This document shows, piece by piece, positions 48,512 through 62,142 of a stretch of 64,000 nt of DNA. The DNA is from Brachyhypopomus gauderio (taxonomy: Eukaryota > Chordata > Actinopteri > Gymnotiformes > Hypopomidae), in NCBI RefSeq assembly GCF_052324685.1, contig NC_135223.1, positions 13,377,130 through 13,441,129 on the forward strand. Direction: 5' to 3'. The number at the start of each line of letters is the position of its first letter. The stretch's first letter is position 1. Below the pieces are notes generated by a model. It saw only the letters and a program-made list of their open reading frames with translations. It made no database searches and had not been told where the DNA came from. A program made the translations under genes and the position numbers.

Positions 48512-51500
48512 CCCCTGAGTACACGAGAAGACTACCACTACACCCATGAGAGTACATGAGAAAATCACCACTACACCCATGAGAGTACATGAGAATATCA
48601 CCACTACACCCATGAGAGTGCATGAGAAAATCACCACTACACCCATGAGAGTGCATGAGAAAACTACCACCACACCCCTGAGATTACACGAGAAAACTAC
48701 CACTACACCCCTGAGATTACACAAGAAAACCACCACTACACCCATGAGAGTACACGAGAAAACTACCACTACACCCCTGAGAGTACATGAGAAAACTACC
48801 ACTACACCCCTGAGAGTACATGAGAAAACCACCACTACACCCATGAGAGTACATGAGAAAATCACCACTACACCCATGAGAGTGCACGAGAAAACTACCA
48901 CACCCCTGAGATTACACGAGAAAACTACCACTACACCCCTGAGATTACACAAGAAAACCACCACTACACCCATGAGAGTACACGAGAAAACTACCACTAC
49001 ACCCCTGAGAGTACACGAGAAAACTACCACTACACCCCTGAGAGTACATGAGAAAACCACCACTACACCCATGAGAGTGCATGAGAAAACTACCACTACA
49101 CCCCTGAGAGTACACGAGAAAACTACCACTACACCCCTGAGAGTGCATGAGAAAACTACCACTACATCCCTGAGATTACATGAGAAAACTACCACTACAC
49201 CCCTGAGAGTACATGAGAAAACCACCACTACACCCATGAGAGTACATGAGAAAATCACCACTACACCCATGAGAGTACATGAGAATATCACCACTACACC
49301 CATGAGAGTGCATGAGAAAATCACCACTACACCCATGAGAGTGCATGAGAAAACTACCACCACACCCCTGAGATTACACGAGAAAACTACCACTACACCC
49401 CTGAGATTACACAAGAAAACCACCACTACACCCATGAGAGTACACGAGAAAACTACCACTACACCCCTGAGAGTACATGAGAAAACTACCACTACACCCC
49501 TGAGAGTACATGAGAAAATCACCACTACACCCATGAGAGTGCATGAGAAAACTACCACACCCCTGAGATTACACGAGAAAACTACCACTACACCCCTGAG
49601 ATTACACAAGAAAACCACCACTACACCCATGAGAGTACACGAGAAAACTACCACTACACCCCTGAGAGTACATGAGAAAACCACCACTACACCCATGAGA
49701 GTGCATGAGAAAACCACCACTACACCCATGAGAGTGCATGAGAAAACTACCACACCCCTGAGATTACACGAGAAAACTACCACTAAACCCCTGAGATTAC
49801 ACAAGAAAACCACCACTACACCCATGAGAGTACACGAGAAAACTACCACTACACCCCTGAGAGTACACGAGAAAACTACCACTACACCCCTGAGAGTACA
49901 TGAGAAAACCACCACTACACCCATGAGAGTGCATGAGAAAACTACCACTACACCCCTGAGAGTACACGAGAAAACTACCACTACACCCATGAGAGTGCAT
50001 GAGAAAACTACCACTACATCCCTGAGATTACATGAGAAAACTACCACTACACCCCTGAGAGTACATGAGAAAACCACCACTACACCCATGAGAGTGCATG
50101 AGAAAACTACCACTACACCTCTGAGAGTACACGAGAAAACTACCACTACACCCCTGAGAGTGCATGAGAAAACTACCACTACACCCCTGAGAGTACATGA
50201 GAAAACCACCACTACACCCATGAGAGTGCATGAGAAAACCACCACTACACCCATGAGAGTGCATGAGAAAACTACCACACCCCCTGAGATTACACGAGAA
50301 AACTACCACTACACCCCTGAGATTACACAAGAAAACCACCACTACACCCATGAGAGTACACGAGAAAACTACCACTACACCCCTAAGAGTACATGAGAAA
50401 ACCACCACTACACCCATGAGAGTGCATGAGAAAACTACCACTACACCCCTGAGAGTACACGAGAAAACTACCACTACACCCCTGAGAGTGCATGAGAAAA
50501 CTACCACTACACCCCTGAGAGTACATGAGAAAACCACCACTACACCCATGAGAGTGCATGAGAAAACTACCACTACACCTCTGAGAGTACACAAGAAAAC
50601 TACCACTACACCCCTGAGAGTGCATGAGAAAACTACCACTACACCCCTGAGAGTACATGAGAAAACCACCACTACACCCATGAGAGTGCATGAGAAAACC
50701 ACCACTACACCCATGAGAGTGCATGAGAAAACTACCACACCCCTGAGATTACACGAGAAAACTACCACTACACCCCTGAGATTACACAAGAAAACCACCA
50801 CTACACCCATGAGAGTACACGAGAAAACTACCACTACACCCCTGAGAGTACACGAGAAAACTACCACTACACCCCTGAGAGTACATGAGAAAACCACCAC
50901 TACACCCATGAGAGTGCATGAGAAAACTACCACTACACCCCTGAGAGTACACGAGAAAACTACCACTACACCCCTGAGAGTGCATGAGAAAACTACCACT
51001 ACATCCCTGAGATTACATGAGAAAACTACCACTACATCCCTGAGATTACATGAGAAAACTACCACTACATCCCTGAGATTACATGAGAAAACTACCACTA
51101 CACCCCTGAGAGTACATGAGAAAACCACCACTACACCCCTGAGAGTGCATGAGAAAACTACCACTACACCTCTGAGATTACACGAGAAAACTACCACTAC
51201 ACCCCTGAGAGTGCATGAGAAAACTACCACTACACCCCTGAGAGTACATGAGAAAACCACCACTACACCCATGAGAGTGCATGAGAAAACCACCACTACA
51301 CCCATGAGAGTGCATGAGAAAACTACCACTACATCCCTGAGATTACATGAGAAAACTACCACTACATCCCTGAGAGTACATGAGAAAACTATCACTACAC
51401 CCATGAGAGTGCATGAGAAAACTATCACTACATCCCTGAGATTACATGAGAAAACTACCACTACACCCCTGAGATTACATGAGAAAACTATCACTACACC

Positions 51501-53269
51501 CATGAGAGTGCATGAGAAAACTACCACTACACCCATGAGAGTGCATGAGAAAACTACCACTACATCCCTGAGAATACATGAGAAAACTACCACTACACCC
51601 ATGAGAGTGCATGAGAAAACTACCACACCCCTGAGATTACACGAGAAAACTACCAATACACCCCTGAGATTACACAAGAAAACCACCACTACACCCATGA
51701 GAGTACACGAGAAAACTACCACTACATCCCTGAGATTACATGAGAAAACTACCACTACACCCCTGAGATTACATGAGAAAACTATCACTACACCCATGAG
51801 AGTGCATGAGAAAACTACCACTACACCCCTGAGAGTACATGAGAAAACCACCACTACACCCATGAGAGTGCATGAGAAAACCACCACTACACCCATGAGA
51901 GTGCATGAGAAAACTACCACACCCCTGAGATTACACGAGAAAACTACCACTACACCCCTGAGATTACACAAGAAAACCACCACTACACCCATGAGAGTAC
52001 ACGAGAAAACTACCACTACACCCCTAAGAGTACACGAGAAAACTACCACTACACCCCTGAGAGTACATGATAAAACCACCACTACACCCATGAGAGTGCA
52101 TGAGAAAACTACCACTACACCCCTGAGAGTACACGAGAAAACTACCACTACACCCCTGAGAGTGCATGAGAAAACTACCACTACATCCCTGAGATTACAT
52201 GAGAAAACTACCACTACATCCCTGAGATTACATGAGAAAACTACCACTACATCCCTGAGATTACATGAGAAAACTACCACTACACCCCTGAGAGTACATG
52301 AGAAAACCACCACTACACCCCTGAGAGTGCATGAGAAAACTACCACTACACCTCTGAGAGTACACGAGAAAACTACCACTACACCCCTGAGAGTGCATGA
52401 GAAAACTACCACTACACCCCTGAGAGTACATGAGAAAACCACCACTACACCCATGAGAGTGCATGAGAAAACCACCACTACACCCATGAGAGTGCATGAG
52501 AAAACTACCACTACATCCCTGAGATTACATGAGAAAACTACCACTACATCCCTGAGAGTACATGAGAAAACTATCACTACACCCATGAGAGTGCATGAGA
52601 AAACCACCACTACACCCATGAGAGTGCATGAGAAAACTACCACTACATCCCTGAGATTACATGAGAAAACTACCACTACATCCCTGAGAGTACATGAGAA
52701 AACTATCACTACACCCATGAGAGTGCATGAGAAAACTACCACTACACCCCTGAGATTACATGAGAAAACTATCACTACACCCATGAGAGTGCATGAGAAA
52801 ACTACCACTACACCCATGAGAGTGCATGAGAAAACTACCACTACATCCCTGAGATTACATGAGAAAACTACCACTACATCCCTGAGAGTACATGAGAAAA
52901 CTACCACTACATCCCTGAGAGTACATGAGAAAACTATCGCTACACCCATGAGAGTGCATGAGAAAACTACCACTACATCCCTGAGATTACATGAGAAAAC
53001 TACCACTACATCCCTGAGAGTACATGAGAAAACTATCACTACACCCATGAGAGTGCATGAGAAAACTACCACTACATCCCTGAGATTACATGAGAAAACT
53101 ACCACTACACCCCTGAGATTACATGAGAAAACTATCACTACACCCATGAGAGTGCATGAGAAAACTACCACTACACCCATGAGAGTGCATGAGAAAACTA
53201 CCACTACATCCCTGAGATTACATGAGAAAACTACCACTACATCCCTGAGATTACACGAGAAAATTACCA
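48512..53269. repeat. Minisatellite, 30-bp unit, about 158 copies
   Basis: 4.76 kb of units reading ACTACACCCCTGAGAGTACA then TGAGAAAACT. Common variants are CCCATG for CCCCTG, ATTACA or GTGCAT for GTACAT, ACATCC for ACACCC, and a 27-bp form lacking TAC. Ten-codon periodic frames are open on both strands: Thr-rich PMRVHEKTTT type on plus (616 and 1,010 codons) and VVVFSCTLMG type on minus (693 and 1,091). One extra C in the run at 50280-50284 shifts all frames, which is why each strand shows two long frames. No evidence of a gene. Confidence 0.97.
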
Positions 53270-54597
53270 CTTGTGATAGGACAGAGGCAGAATGAAAACA
53301 CAAAACAATTACATTGCAAAAGACATTAAACTAAGCAAATGAAAATGACCTAAACAAGGTGATCAAACACATGTACAGCAAGCAAAGCTCCATTTGCAGT
53401 CGTACTGACAAACACCATGCTACGTGTCCTGAGCTGGGGTGCTGAAAGAGCAGTTCTCACGTGATCCTCCTATCCCAGAGCACTGGGGAGCATTACTGGG
53501 ATAGGCTTCTGATTGAAAACTAATATTTGATATGTAAGCGGCTGCACTTATGGGTGCACTGTTCGCTGCTGATATTGTTTGCTTTAGAACATATGGTATT
53601 TGATTAGTACCTTGTTAGTCGTCTCTCTCGCACTTTGTGTGTTATCTGCTTTAGTTGTGTTTTTGCTCTGTAGTTTACCACCCTTAGGTGTTGTGTTTCA
53701 TGTTGTGTGTTTTTGTTTAATTCCATGTCTGTTCATGTGCTATCAATCTGACCTCACAGCACCTTTTGGTTTGTTAATATGTACTATTGATTCCAGATTG
53801 CGCCTTGGGTCAGGTAACGTGCATATAGAGCAGCTGGTGGGTATTTTTCACTGGGTTGTCTACTCGGTTAGAGGACAGGTTAGATGTGCGCACATTTCCA
53901 TTGTGCCTTACGTGGTTTGACTTTTGTCTAGAAACACTAGATTAGTGGGCAGGAGTCACACATATAGTTAGGTAGTAAGCTAACTTCACCCTTTCTTGCA
54001 TCACTACACTAGAGGTCACTACAGTGTACAGCGGTTTACATGTAGTGTAGTGTAGTGTGTAGTGTTTTTTCTCTACGTATGCTTGCAATGTTGGGCACTG
54101 CTGCATATAGTCCTCTAGTGGAAGATATTGCATCATTCCATACAAAAAAACCCATTGGCTGGTTATTGCAATGGGAAAAAGTAATCAGTTCTTTTTGGCT
54201 ATTTTTGTTTCTTCTATAACACGATACCATTGCAGGTAAAATAATAATAATAATTGTAGGCTACAACATGCATCACTAGCTATGTTTAAACTTTAATGCA
54301 ATGTCAATTACTACCAATGTTGTTCTTGAAAATAATTAATATCCTTTAATGTTTTGGCTGTAAATCATTTCTTTATGTTTTTATAATGTATTTTGAGGGG
54401 TTTTTTTTTCTTTAAATACTTATATTTTGTAGAGCTATAACCAGGCATACAGGGTAATATAGGAGTTTCCAGACTCAAGTGAGGAAAACTGTGGTTCTGG
54501 TAGCAGTGATGAGGAATGGCTGCCAGTACAGACAGGTGCATGAAGAGAAGTCGGGTCAAGCAGTGATGGTGAAGGGGAGCAGACTGGAAGTGTTGCT
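53270..54597. other. Non-coding, nothing firm
   Basis: No supported exon. Near 54470-54550 one plus frame reads SSEENCGSGSSDEEWLP before a stop. It resembles acidic N-terminal stretches of some transposase-derived proteins, but only weakly. Confidence 0.4.
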
Positions 54598-55054
54598 GAG
54601 GGGGACGAGGCTGAGGAAGGAGATGAAGCTGATGGAGGAGATGAAGCTGATGAAGGAGATGAAGCTGATGGAGGAGACGAGGCTGATGAAGGAGATGAAG
54701 CTGATGGAAGCGATGAAGCTGAGGAAGGAGATGAGGCTGAGGAAGGAGATGAGGCTGATGAAGGAGATGAAGCTCATGAAGGAGATGAAGCTGATGGAGG
54801 CGATGAAGCTGAGGAAGGAGATGAAGCTGATAGAGAAGATGAAGGTGATTGAAGGAGATGAAGCTGATGGAGGAGATGAAGCTGAGGAAGGAGATGAGGC
54901 TGATGAAGGAGATGAAGCTGATGGAGGAGATGAAGCTGAGGAAGGAGATGAAGCTGATGGAGGAGATAAGGCTGATGAAGGAGATGAAGCTGATGAAGGA
55001 GATGAAGCTGATGAAGGAGATGAAGCTGATGGAGGAGATGAAGCTGATGTTTCC
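54598..55054. repeat. Minisatellite, 18-bp (6/12/18) unit, acidic-coding frame
   Basis: Units GATGAAGCTGATGGAGGA and GATGAAGCTGAGGAAGGA, 18 bases each, about 25 copies. One frame reads GDEADEGDEAEE-type peptide, another MKLMEEMKLRKE. Near 54845-54855 the variant GGTGATTGAAGG brings a length change that moves the acidic frame to another register, so no single frame codes the acidic repeat throughout. Confidence 0.9.
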
Positions 55055-55785
55055 TATGGTGATATTTGTACTTGTTTCTTTCTATTGTGGTGTCATTTTG
55101 TTATACTAGTGCACATTAAACACATTTTGCATAGGCCTGATTTGTGGTGTGGTGGTTTCTGACTTGTGATCAGGGAACCTTGCTTACGCGTCCACATAGT
55201 GCCCTAGGGGGCGTTGTGACATATGGGAGAAACAAGCACGTGGCCACACGTCAAACACAACCAATACACACGTCACATGGAAGTCCATCACATGGACGCA
55301 TGACACAGCTAAACCCTGGGGATACCCACGCAGTATGATCGAGTGCATGCAGCCAACAGTTAAAGCGTGCAGACGCAGAGGAAGTGGGTGTAAATACACA
55401 AGCAAGTGGAACTGGACCGAGCAAGAGACAAAAACAAAAGGTTCATGATTAGTGAGATTAGATCAGAACAGGCACCATAGAAGGGAAAGACCCTGTGGGG
55501 ACCCCAGACTGGGAAAAGGCTACTCAGTTTGGGTCCCTGGGGTTATGGTTTGGGTTGGATGTAGGCACAACACTATTTATCCATTACAAAAACCAATAGA
55601 AATATCCCACAGATAGTATTACAAAGTTGTGTGCACGTGTGTGTATGTGTGTGTGAAATTGTAACTTGTCAGGCAACCAGCAGAGAGCTCACTTGAATTG
55701 CAAACAGACATATAACATTCCATGAGAAAATGTGTCCTTCAAACATAATGACCATAGTCTCACCTAAGAGCATCACTTAGTGAGA
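55055..55785. other. Non-coding, nothing recognised
   Basis: No supported exon or repeat. Confidence 0.5.
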
Positions 55786-55967
55786 GAGGTATTCACTGAA
55801 GAGAGGTATTCTCTAAAGAATGGTATTCACTGAAGAGAGGTATTCACTGAAGAGAGGTATTCACTAAAGAATGGTATTCACTGAAGAGAGGTATTCACTG
55901 AAGAGAGGTATTCACTAAAGAATGGTATTCACTGAAGAGAGGTATTCACTGAAGATAGGTATTTGCC
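55786..55967. repeat. Tandem repeat, 17-18 bp unit, about 10 copies
   Basis: GAGAGGTATTCACTGAA alternates with GAATGGTATTCACTAAA-type units, giving a higher-order period of about 51 bp. Confidence 0.85.
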
Positions 55968-56093
55968 TGTGTGATAAAATTATCTGCTTGTCCTGGTATT
56001 TTGAATGAGGTTCTTCCATCTAGCTACTGACAACAGTAGAACACAAGATGGATGCAGACATTTGAGGGTCTATACCACATATATGCCATCCAT

Positions 56094-56257
56094 GGGCGTT
56101 CCAGGTTCAGAAAGTAAAAGTCCTCACCAGAATTTTGCTCAGGCTTCCTGGATTGTGTTTATTCCACAAATTTTACCTGGATTGCACTAATTAGAAAATC
56201 TAGTAAGCTTGAGTAAAATCGTAGTGAGGACTTTTACTCTCTGAACCTGGAATGCCC
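56094..56257. mobile_element. Hairpin (snapback) MITE-like element
   Basis: Two arms of about 60 bp, starting GGGCGTTCCAGGTTCAGAAA on the left and reading GGGCATTCCAGGTTCAGAGA on the opposite strand at the right, match at roughly five of six positions. A spacer of about 45 bp lies between them. Diverged arms mean an old insertion. No coding capacity. Confidence 0.7.
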
Positions 56258-56802
56258 ACCTCTGACCACTGGACATTGTTGACAGTGTTGTGAATACTGT
56301 GAAGACGTTCAGCGGGCTTCCAGAAACCGCCCTAACTTCCCTCAGTCTCAAACTCAAAAGAACCAACTTTTCTATTTCAATACAGGGTAGAATTCCAGTA
56401 GATGTATAATCGCCTCTGAAGAGCAAAGTAAAACGTATCGTGTCTGGAGTTATTTTAGAAGACACTGTTCTCCAGCTGCAGCATGGTAGAATTATCGATA
56501 CATAAACCCCTCACCATAAACAGGGAAATGAAAATAGAAACTAAACATTATGAACAACACAGAGTAATCAGGTTACTATGGAGACGGGTGAAACATACCC
56601 CAAGTGTTAAAGTAATTAATCTGTCTCACTCTTCGGAGAATACGGCTCTTTTACACAGCCCGCGGTCCCCAGCTGGGTGTAACAGTTAAACAGGAATGCT
56701 GATGAGTATATGGATTTACTCACTGCCACTAACTTCCATTCACTGACAGTGAATTTGTAGCTAGGCCATATTGCTATTGTTAGCATATTTGTTATCCTGC
56801 AG
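56258..56802. other. Non-coding, nothing firm
   Basis: A 68-codon frame at 56483-56689 has no recognisable domain. Confidence 0.45.
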
Positions 56803-56910
56803 CTAGTGGCCGATGTACCAGTGTTGAACTACCACCAAATAAGGATGAATATGACCCTGAAATGCCTCCTTCCATCTCCATCAACAGCGTGTGTGAGGCA
56901 GATGTAGCTG
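56803..56910 (+). other. Orphan exon-like segment
   Basis: 108 bases (a multiple of three) flanked by a T-rich acceptor ending CTGCAG and a donor GCTG|GTGAGA, open in one frame. The encoded peptide includes SVELPPNKDEYDPEMPPSIS and INSVCEADVA, an ordinary, non-repetitive composition unlike the repeat frames nearby. I do not recognise the family and found no partner exon. It could be an internal exon of a gene, a retrotransposon-derived piece or chance. Confidence 0.3.
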
Positions 56911-57054
56911 GTGAGACACTCGTAGAACAGAAAGAGCACCTAAAGGCATCTATTCAAAAAAAGACCCCAAAGTGAAGCTGAATGTTTTATTTACAGCAGT
57001 ATCCATGGAGACACAGGGCAGTGGGGGTTAGCTAACTTAAGTTATCTTGACGAT

Positions 57055-57975
57055 CTACTCTTGTACAGAAAACACTCTTTGACAGAACTGAGAAGGAAAT
57101 GAACAGACTTGAGAATGAATCGAGTTTAAACTTCCAGAAACAGCCCAAAACTGTTTTGAGTCATATCTGTATGGCAGGAACTCGTGTATTGAAATAGACA
57201 AATGAGTATCAGAGGAGATCCATATGGCCTGTGCTGTTCCTCAGGGTTCTGTTCTTGGTCCATTTTTATTGAATTTATGTGTGCTTCCCTTTGGCCAAAT
57301 ATTCCTTTTCCATGGAAAATTTTACCAAAGCATTGATTTCAACATTGATTTGACTCACCAAATTACTGCGGATTCATCAACTCACCACAACAAAATGACC
57401 TCATGACCTCAATTTTAGATATCATGTCAAAGCGTTAGCAAAATCAGCTTTTAATCATAAATAGTTAAACAGTAATAAAAAATGAAATAGTAACAAAACC
57501 TGGAGAGACTCGTCCCTGCTTTTTCTCCTACAAATTCAGGTGACTCAAAATACAGCTGCCAGGGTTCTTAGAGCCGGAAAGGAATATAATAAAACACCCC
57601 AACTCCTAAACCCTTACAGTGGCTCCCAGTTTCTTACAATTGTGATTTGTTGTGATTTATAAATCTCTGAATGGTTCAGGGCCAACCTGACATGCTCTAA
57701 CAACAAAAACCTAGCAGGCCTCTAAGATTACCAGGAGACACCTGAACCCACTCTAGAAATCTGGAATAGACTTCCACTGTATACTTGTTCTTATTATTAT
57801 TTTTGTTATTTATTTATTTATTTATTTTTTATTATGTTTCTTTTGTTCCTGCTGGGGTGTCTGGTGTCGACTATTGCTTTTACAGTTTTTTTGGCTGACT
57901 CACTGGGGACTTAGACTTTTTTTTTTTATCAGCTTTGGAAAAAGTGCTATATAAATAAAATTTACTTTAAAAAGT
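57055..57975 (+). mobile_element. Decayed non-LTR retrotransposon (LINE) 3' part
   Basis: FESYLYGRNS (about 57156) and VPQGSVLGPFLLNL (57233-57274) match reverse transcriptase motifs of fish LINEs. Further on, VTQNTAARVLRAGKEYNKTP (from 57539) matches the usual region after the polymerase domain. The YADD box is lost, with stops and frame changes between the blocks. It ends in AAAGTGCTATATAAATAAAA, a common LINE 3' tail. Plus strand, clearly non-functional. Confidence 0.8.
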
Positions 57976-58420
57976 GCCTAATCCTAAAAAACTTGTATAC
58001 TGAATCTAGTTTTCAGTTATGCCCTAGATGCAGATTTTAGCTCAAATGAAGTTTTGCTATTCTCCAGCTTTGATTTCATGCACATATCTTTTACAAAATT
58101 TTACTTAAGTCAGTTTTTTAAAGTTAAATTATTTTAAGCTCAGCTCTGCCCCCTTTCACCCTGCTCCACCCTGGTTCGTTTCTCAGGTAGCTTCAGCTGC
58201 TGGGATGAGCTCCCAACACTGTACATTATTTCCCTCCCTTTCGCAGTCTGAAGGTGCAGTACTGCTGACGTAGAGCCAAAGATAATACAGTTACAGAAGA
58301 CAACTGCTCAGATATGGGCCTTTAGGCAAGCAAATGCAATTTTGTACTAGGAACAGGCATTGTTTCACCCTGATCCCATGCCATACAAACTATAAATTAT
58401 ACTTGTTCACTTATCTCTGG
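57976..58420. other. Non-coding, contains one copy of a dispersed repeat
   Basis: 58074-58160 matches 60573-60655 (see that entry). Nothing else recognised. Confidence 0.5.
58074..58160 (+). repeat. Dispersed repeat, copy 1
   Basis: Shares TGCACATATCTTTTA, then CTTAAGTCAG, TTTTTAAAGTTAAA and TTTTAAGCTCAGCTC with the copy at 60573-60655, in the same orientation. Family unknown. Confidence 0.6.
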
Positions 58421-58470
58421 GAGAAGAGAAGAGAAGAGAAGAGAAGAGAAGAGAAGAGAAGAGAAGAGAA
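58421..58470. repeat. (GAGAA)n microsatellite
   Basis: About ten pentanucleotide units. Confidence 0.95.
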
Positions 58471-58674
58471 TCCTTGGCCTTGAAGAAGGAAGAGAAATTG
58501 AATTTGTTAGGTTATCAGTGTTAAAGGCTGAGCAGAGGCTGCAGTATGAGGCTGCACAATGTTGACCACCATAGAGCTCCTCTCTCACACTGTAAAAGGG
58601 AACACGAGCACTTGCACATAAGTGGAAGATAAGACTTGTTCATTTATGCTAATGTTTTTCCCCATTGTATATGG

Positions 58675-58780
58675 CAGGGGTGCCCACAGTTTTCAGCTTG
58701 CGAGCTACTTATAAGATGACCAAGTCAGAAAGATCTACCGGGGTGGCGGCGATCGTAATTTGTTGAGCGGGGGGGGGGAG
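58675..58780. mobile_element. hAT-like element terminus
   Basis: CAGGGGTGCCCACAGTTTTC followed by GCTTGCGAGCTACTT and AAGATCTACCGG has the form of a common vertebrate/fish hAT terminus. The opposite end is not identified; a G-rich run (58769-58777) follows. Confidence 0.5.
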
Positions 58781-58997
58781 AAAGAACTGAAGCCCTGTTT
58801 ATCTTTGATTTATGTCTTCTGTTGTGAAGCAGCTCAAAACATTGCTGTGTGTCTTATTCTGTTTCTCATTCTGTGACATTATTGAGATGTTTCAGACATT
58901 TACAATTATCCTGGTACATTTCATCACTCTCACTGTTCAGTTCTGTCCAATGCAAACATAGTTCAGTCTGTCTCTTCTGTGTGTGTTCTATAAGTCT

Positions 58998-60572
<1,575 letters not shown>

Positions 60573-60652
60573 TCGTGCACATATCTTTTATTAAATCCTT
60601 CTTAAGTCAGCTTTTTAAAGTTAAAATGTTTTAAGCTCAGCTCCACCCTGCT

Positions 60653-60655
<3 letters not shown>
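60573..60655 (+). repeat. Dispersed repeat, copy 2
   Basis: Second copy of the element at 58074-58160, directly followed by the AT run, which may have grown from its 3' end. Confidence 0.6.

Positions 60656-60706
<51 letters not shown>
60655..60706. repeat. (AT)n microsatellite
   Basis: A pure AT run of about 50 bases. Confidence 0.95.
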
Positions 60707-60709
<3 letters not shown>

Positions 60710-61785
60710 AAAATTTCTTTTTCATGTGCCATACATACACGGGGCAGTGGAGACGGTTTTGATCACGTGTTCTTAATGTCCCTTGTTTAAAGGGTGAACC
60801 TTGTTAAAGGAGCACATGATGGCTGCAGTGGGCGGACTGGTGTGCTGAAGCCCTTAATCCTTCTCTCTGTGTAAACATACGTGTTTGCATCAGTAAAACA
60901 GACAGATAAGACACACAAACACCATCAGGTCCAGCAGGAAGCTGCAACTAACAATCAGCATTAGTAAAATGACATTGTGTTTTTACGAGACCACTTACAC
61001 AAAGTCACTGGGCCTACTGACTGAACATCCAAAAGCATTTCCCCTGTTCACACACGATTCATATTTATTGATGTTTCTGTGAAAAACTCCCTTCATATAT
61101 CATTGGTTGCATCATGTCCTCATTTAGAAAGCATTGGCATTAAATATTCTTAACTCAAGAATCACAGCGCAAGCCTAATTAAGATACAGTTAGAGCGTCA
61201 GGACAGAACATCATGAATATTTGGCTGGTATGTGTTAAATTATATTTGTTCATATATTTTGTTTTTCATTTTTCATCAAATATTTAAGTACAGTTATATA
61301 TTTCAGGTATGATGACCTACTTTTTGCATGTATTCTGTCTTTCAGGGTGGTCCGAGTGGTTGTAGAGAATCTTTGAAATTGATGCCAGACACACTCCTCA
61401 TGAACTGATATTTGTTGAAGCAGCATTTAAAAGGAGAAGGTGGGGGGATAATTAGCTACCAAACCACCAAAGCCATTGAGAACTGGATCCCCCTGCGATT
61501 CCTATATGACAATCTCTGAAACCATGGCTAGAAGCTTTATTGATTCATTGCTATATTTTTCTTTCACCCATGTTGTTTCATGTGATCTCATTTCAGCCTC
61601 TTCCTCATTGTGCACCACAATGGTTTTCTCACCCTTTTCTCATGATTCATTATCTGAAGCTCCTTTGGATTCAAGGCAGCTCCGGACCGATTGGTGGTCA
61701 GTTACTCAAATCTACTAACCGGCACTATCGCACAGGCACCATGTTCAGTGCCAAAAAAAGTGAAAAATAAGATACAGATACAGAC

Positions 61786-61787
<2 letters not shown>
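60707..61787. other. Non-coding, possible conserved element
   Basis: No exon supported. 60980-61220 is low-repeat and A+T-balanced, and might be conserved non-coding sequence; this is an impression only. Confidence 0.4.

Positions 61788-61853
<66 letters not shown>
61788..61853. repeat. (TA)n microsatellite
   Basis: A pure TA run of about 66 bases. Confidence 0.95.
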
Positions 61854-61857
<4 letters not shown>

Positions 61858-62128
61858 GTAGAGACAGATAGATAGAGACAGATATCTGCATTTAGATTTC
61901 CATACAGCAAGGATGGGCTCCTGTGTAAAGAGGTGGAGAGTTAGTCAAAATAGACAAAATAGACAGACGGTAGACTGTAGTCAAAATGAAATAAAAATGG
62001 TGGAGCATAGAGGTGGAACACTGAAACAAATGTAGCATCGCATGTGAAGCAGAGGGAGACTGCTGCTTAATCCCCCTTTTGTTCCCCTCTGCTGCAGTTG
62101 TGCGTACTGAGTGGTCTTTAACCGTAAT

Positions 62129-62142
62129 GCGCCCCCTTGTGG
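62129..62142 (-). promoter_or_regulatory. CTCF-type motif, reverse
   Basis: GCGCCCCCTTGTGG reads CCACAAGGGGGCGC on the minus strand, one base from the CTCF core. Confidence 0.45.

Noticed and set aside
34481..53269. CRISPR-like array
   Set aside because: Units are head-to-tail without unique spacers, and the window is vertebrate DNA.
48197..53303. Thr-rich mucin-like or hydrophobic repeat protein from the 30-bp array
   Set aside because: Frames are open on both strands, are shifted by one extra base, and lack any non-repeat body with a recognisable domain.
55204..55215. Further CTCF site (CCCTAGGGGGCG)
   Set aside because: The 5' half of the core does not fit the consensus.
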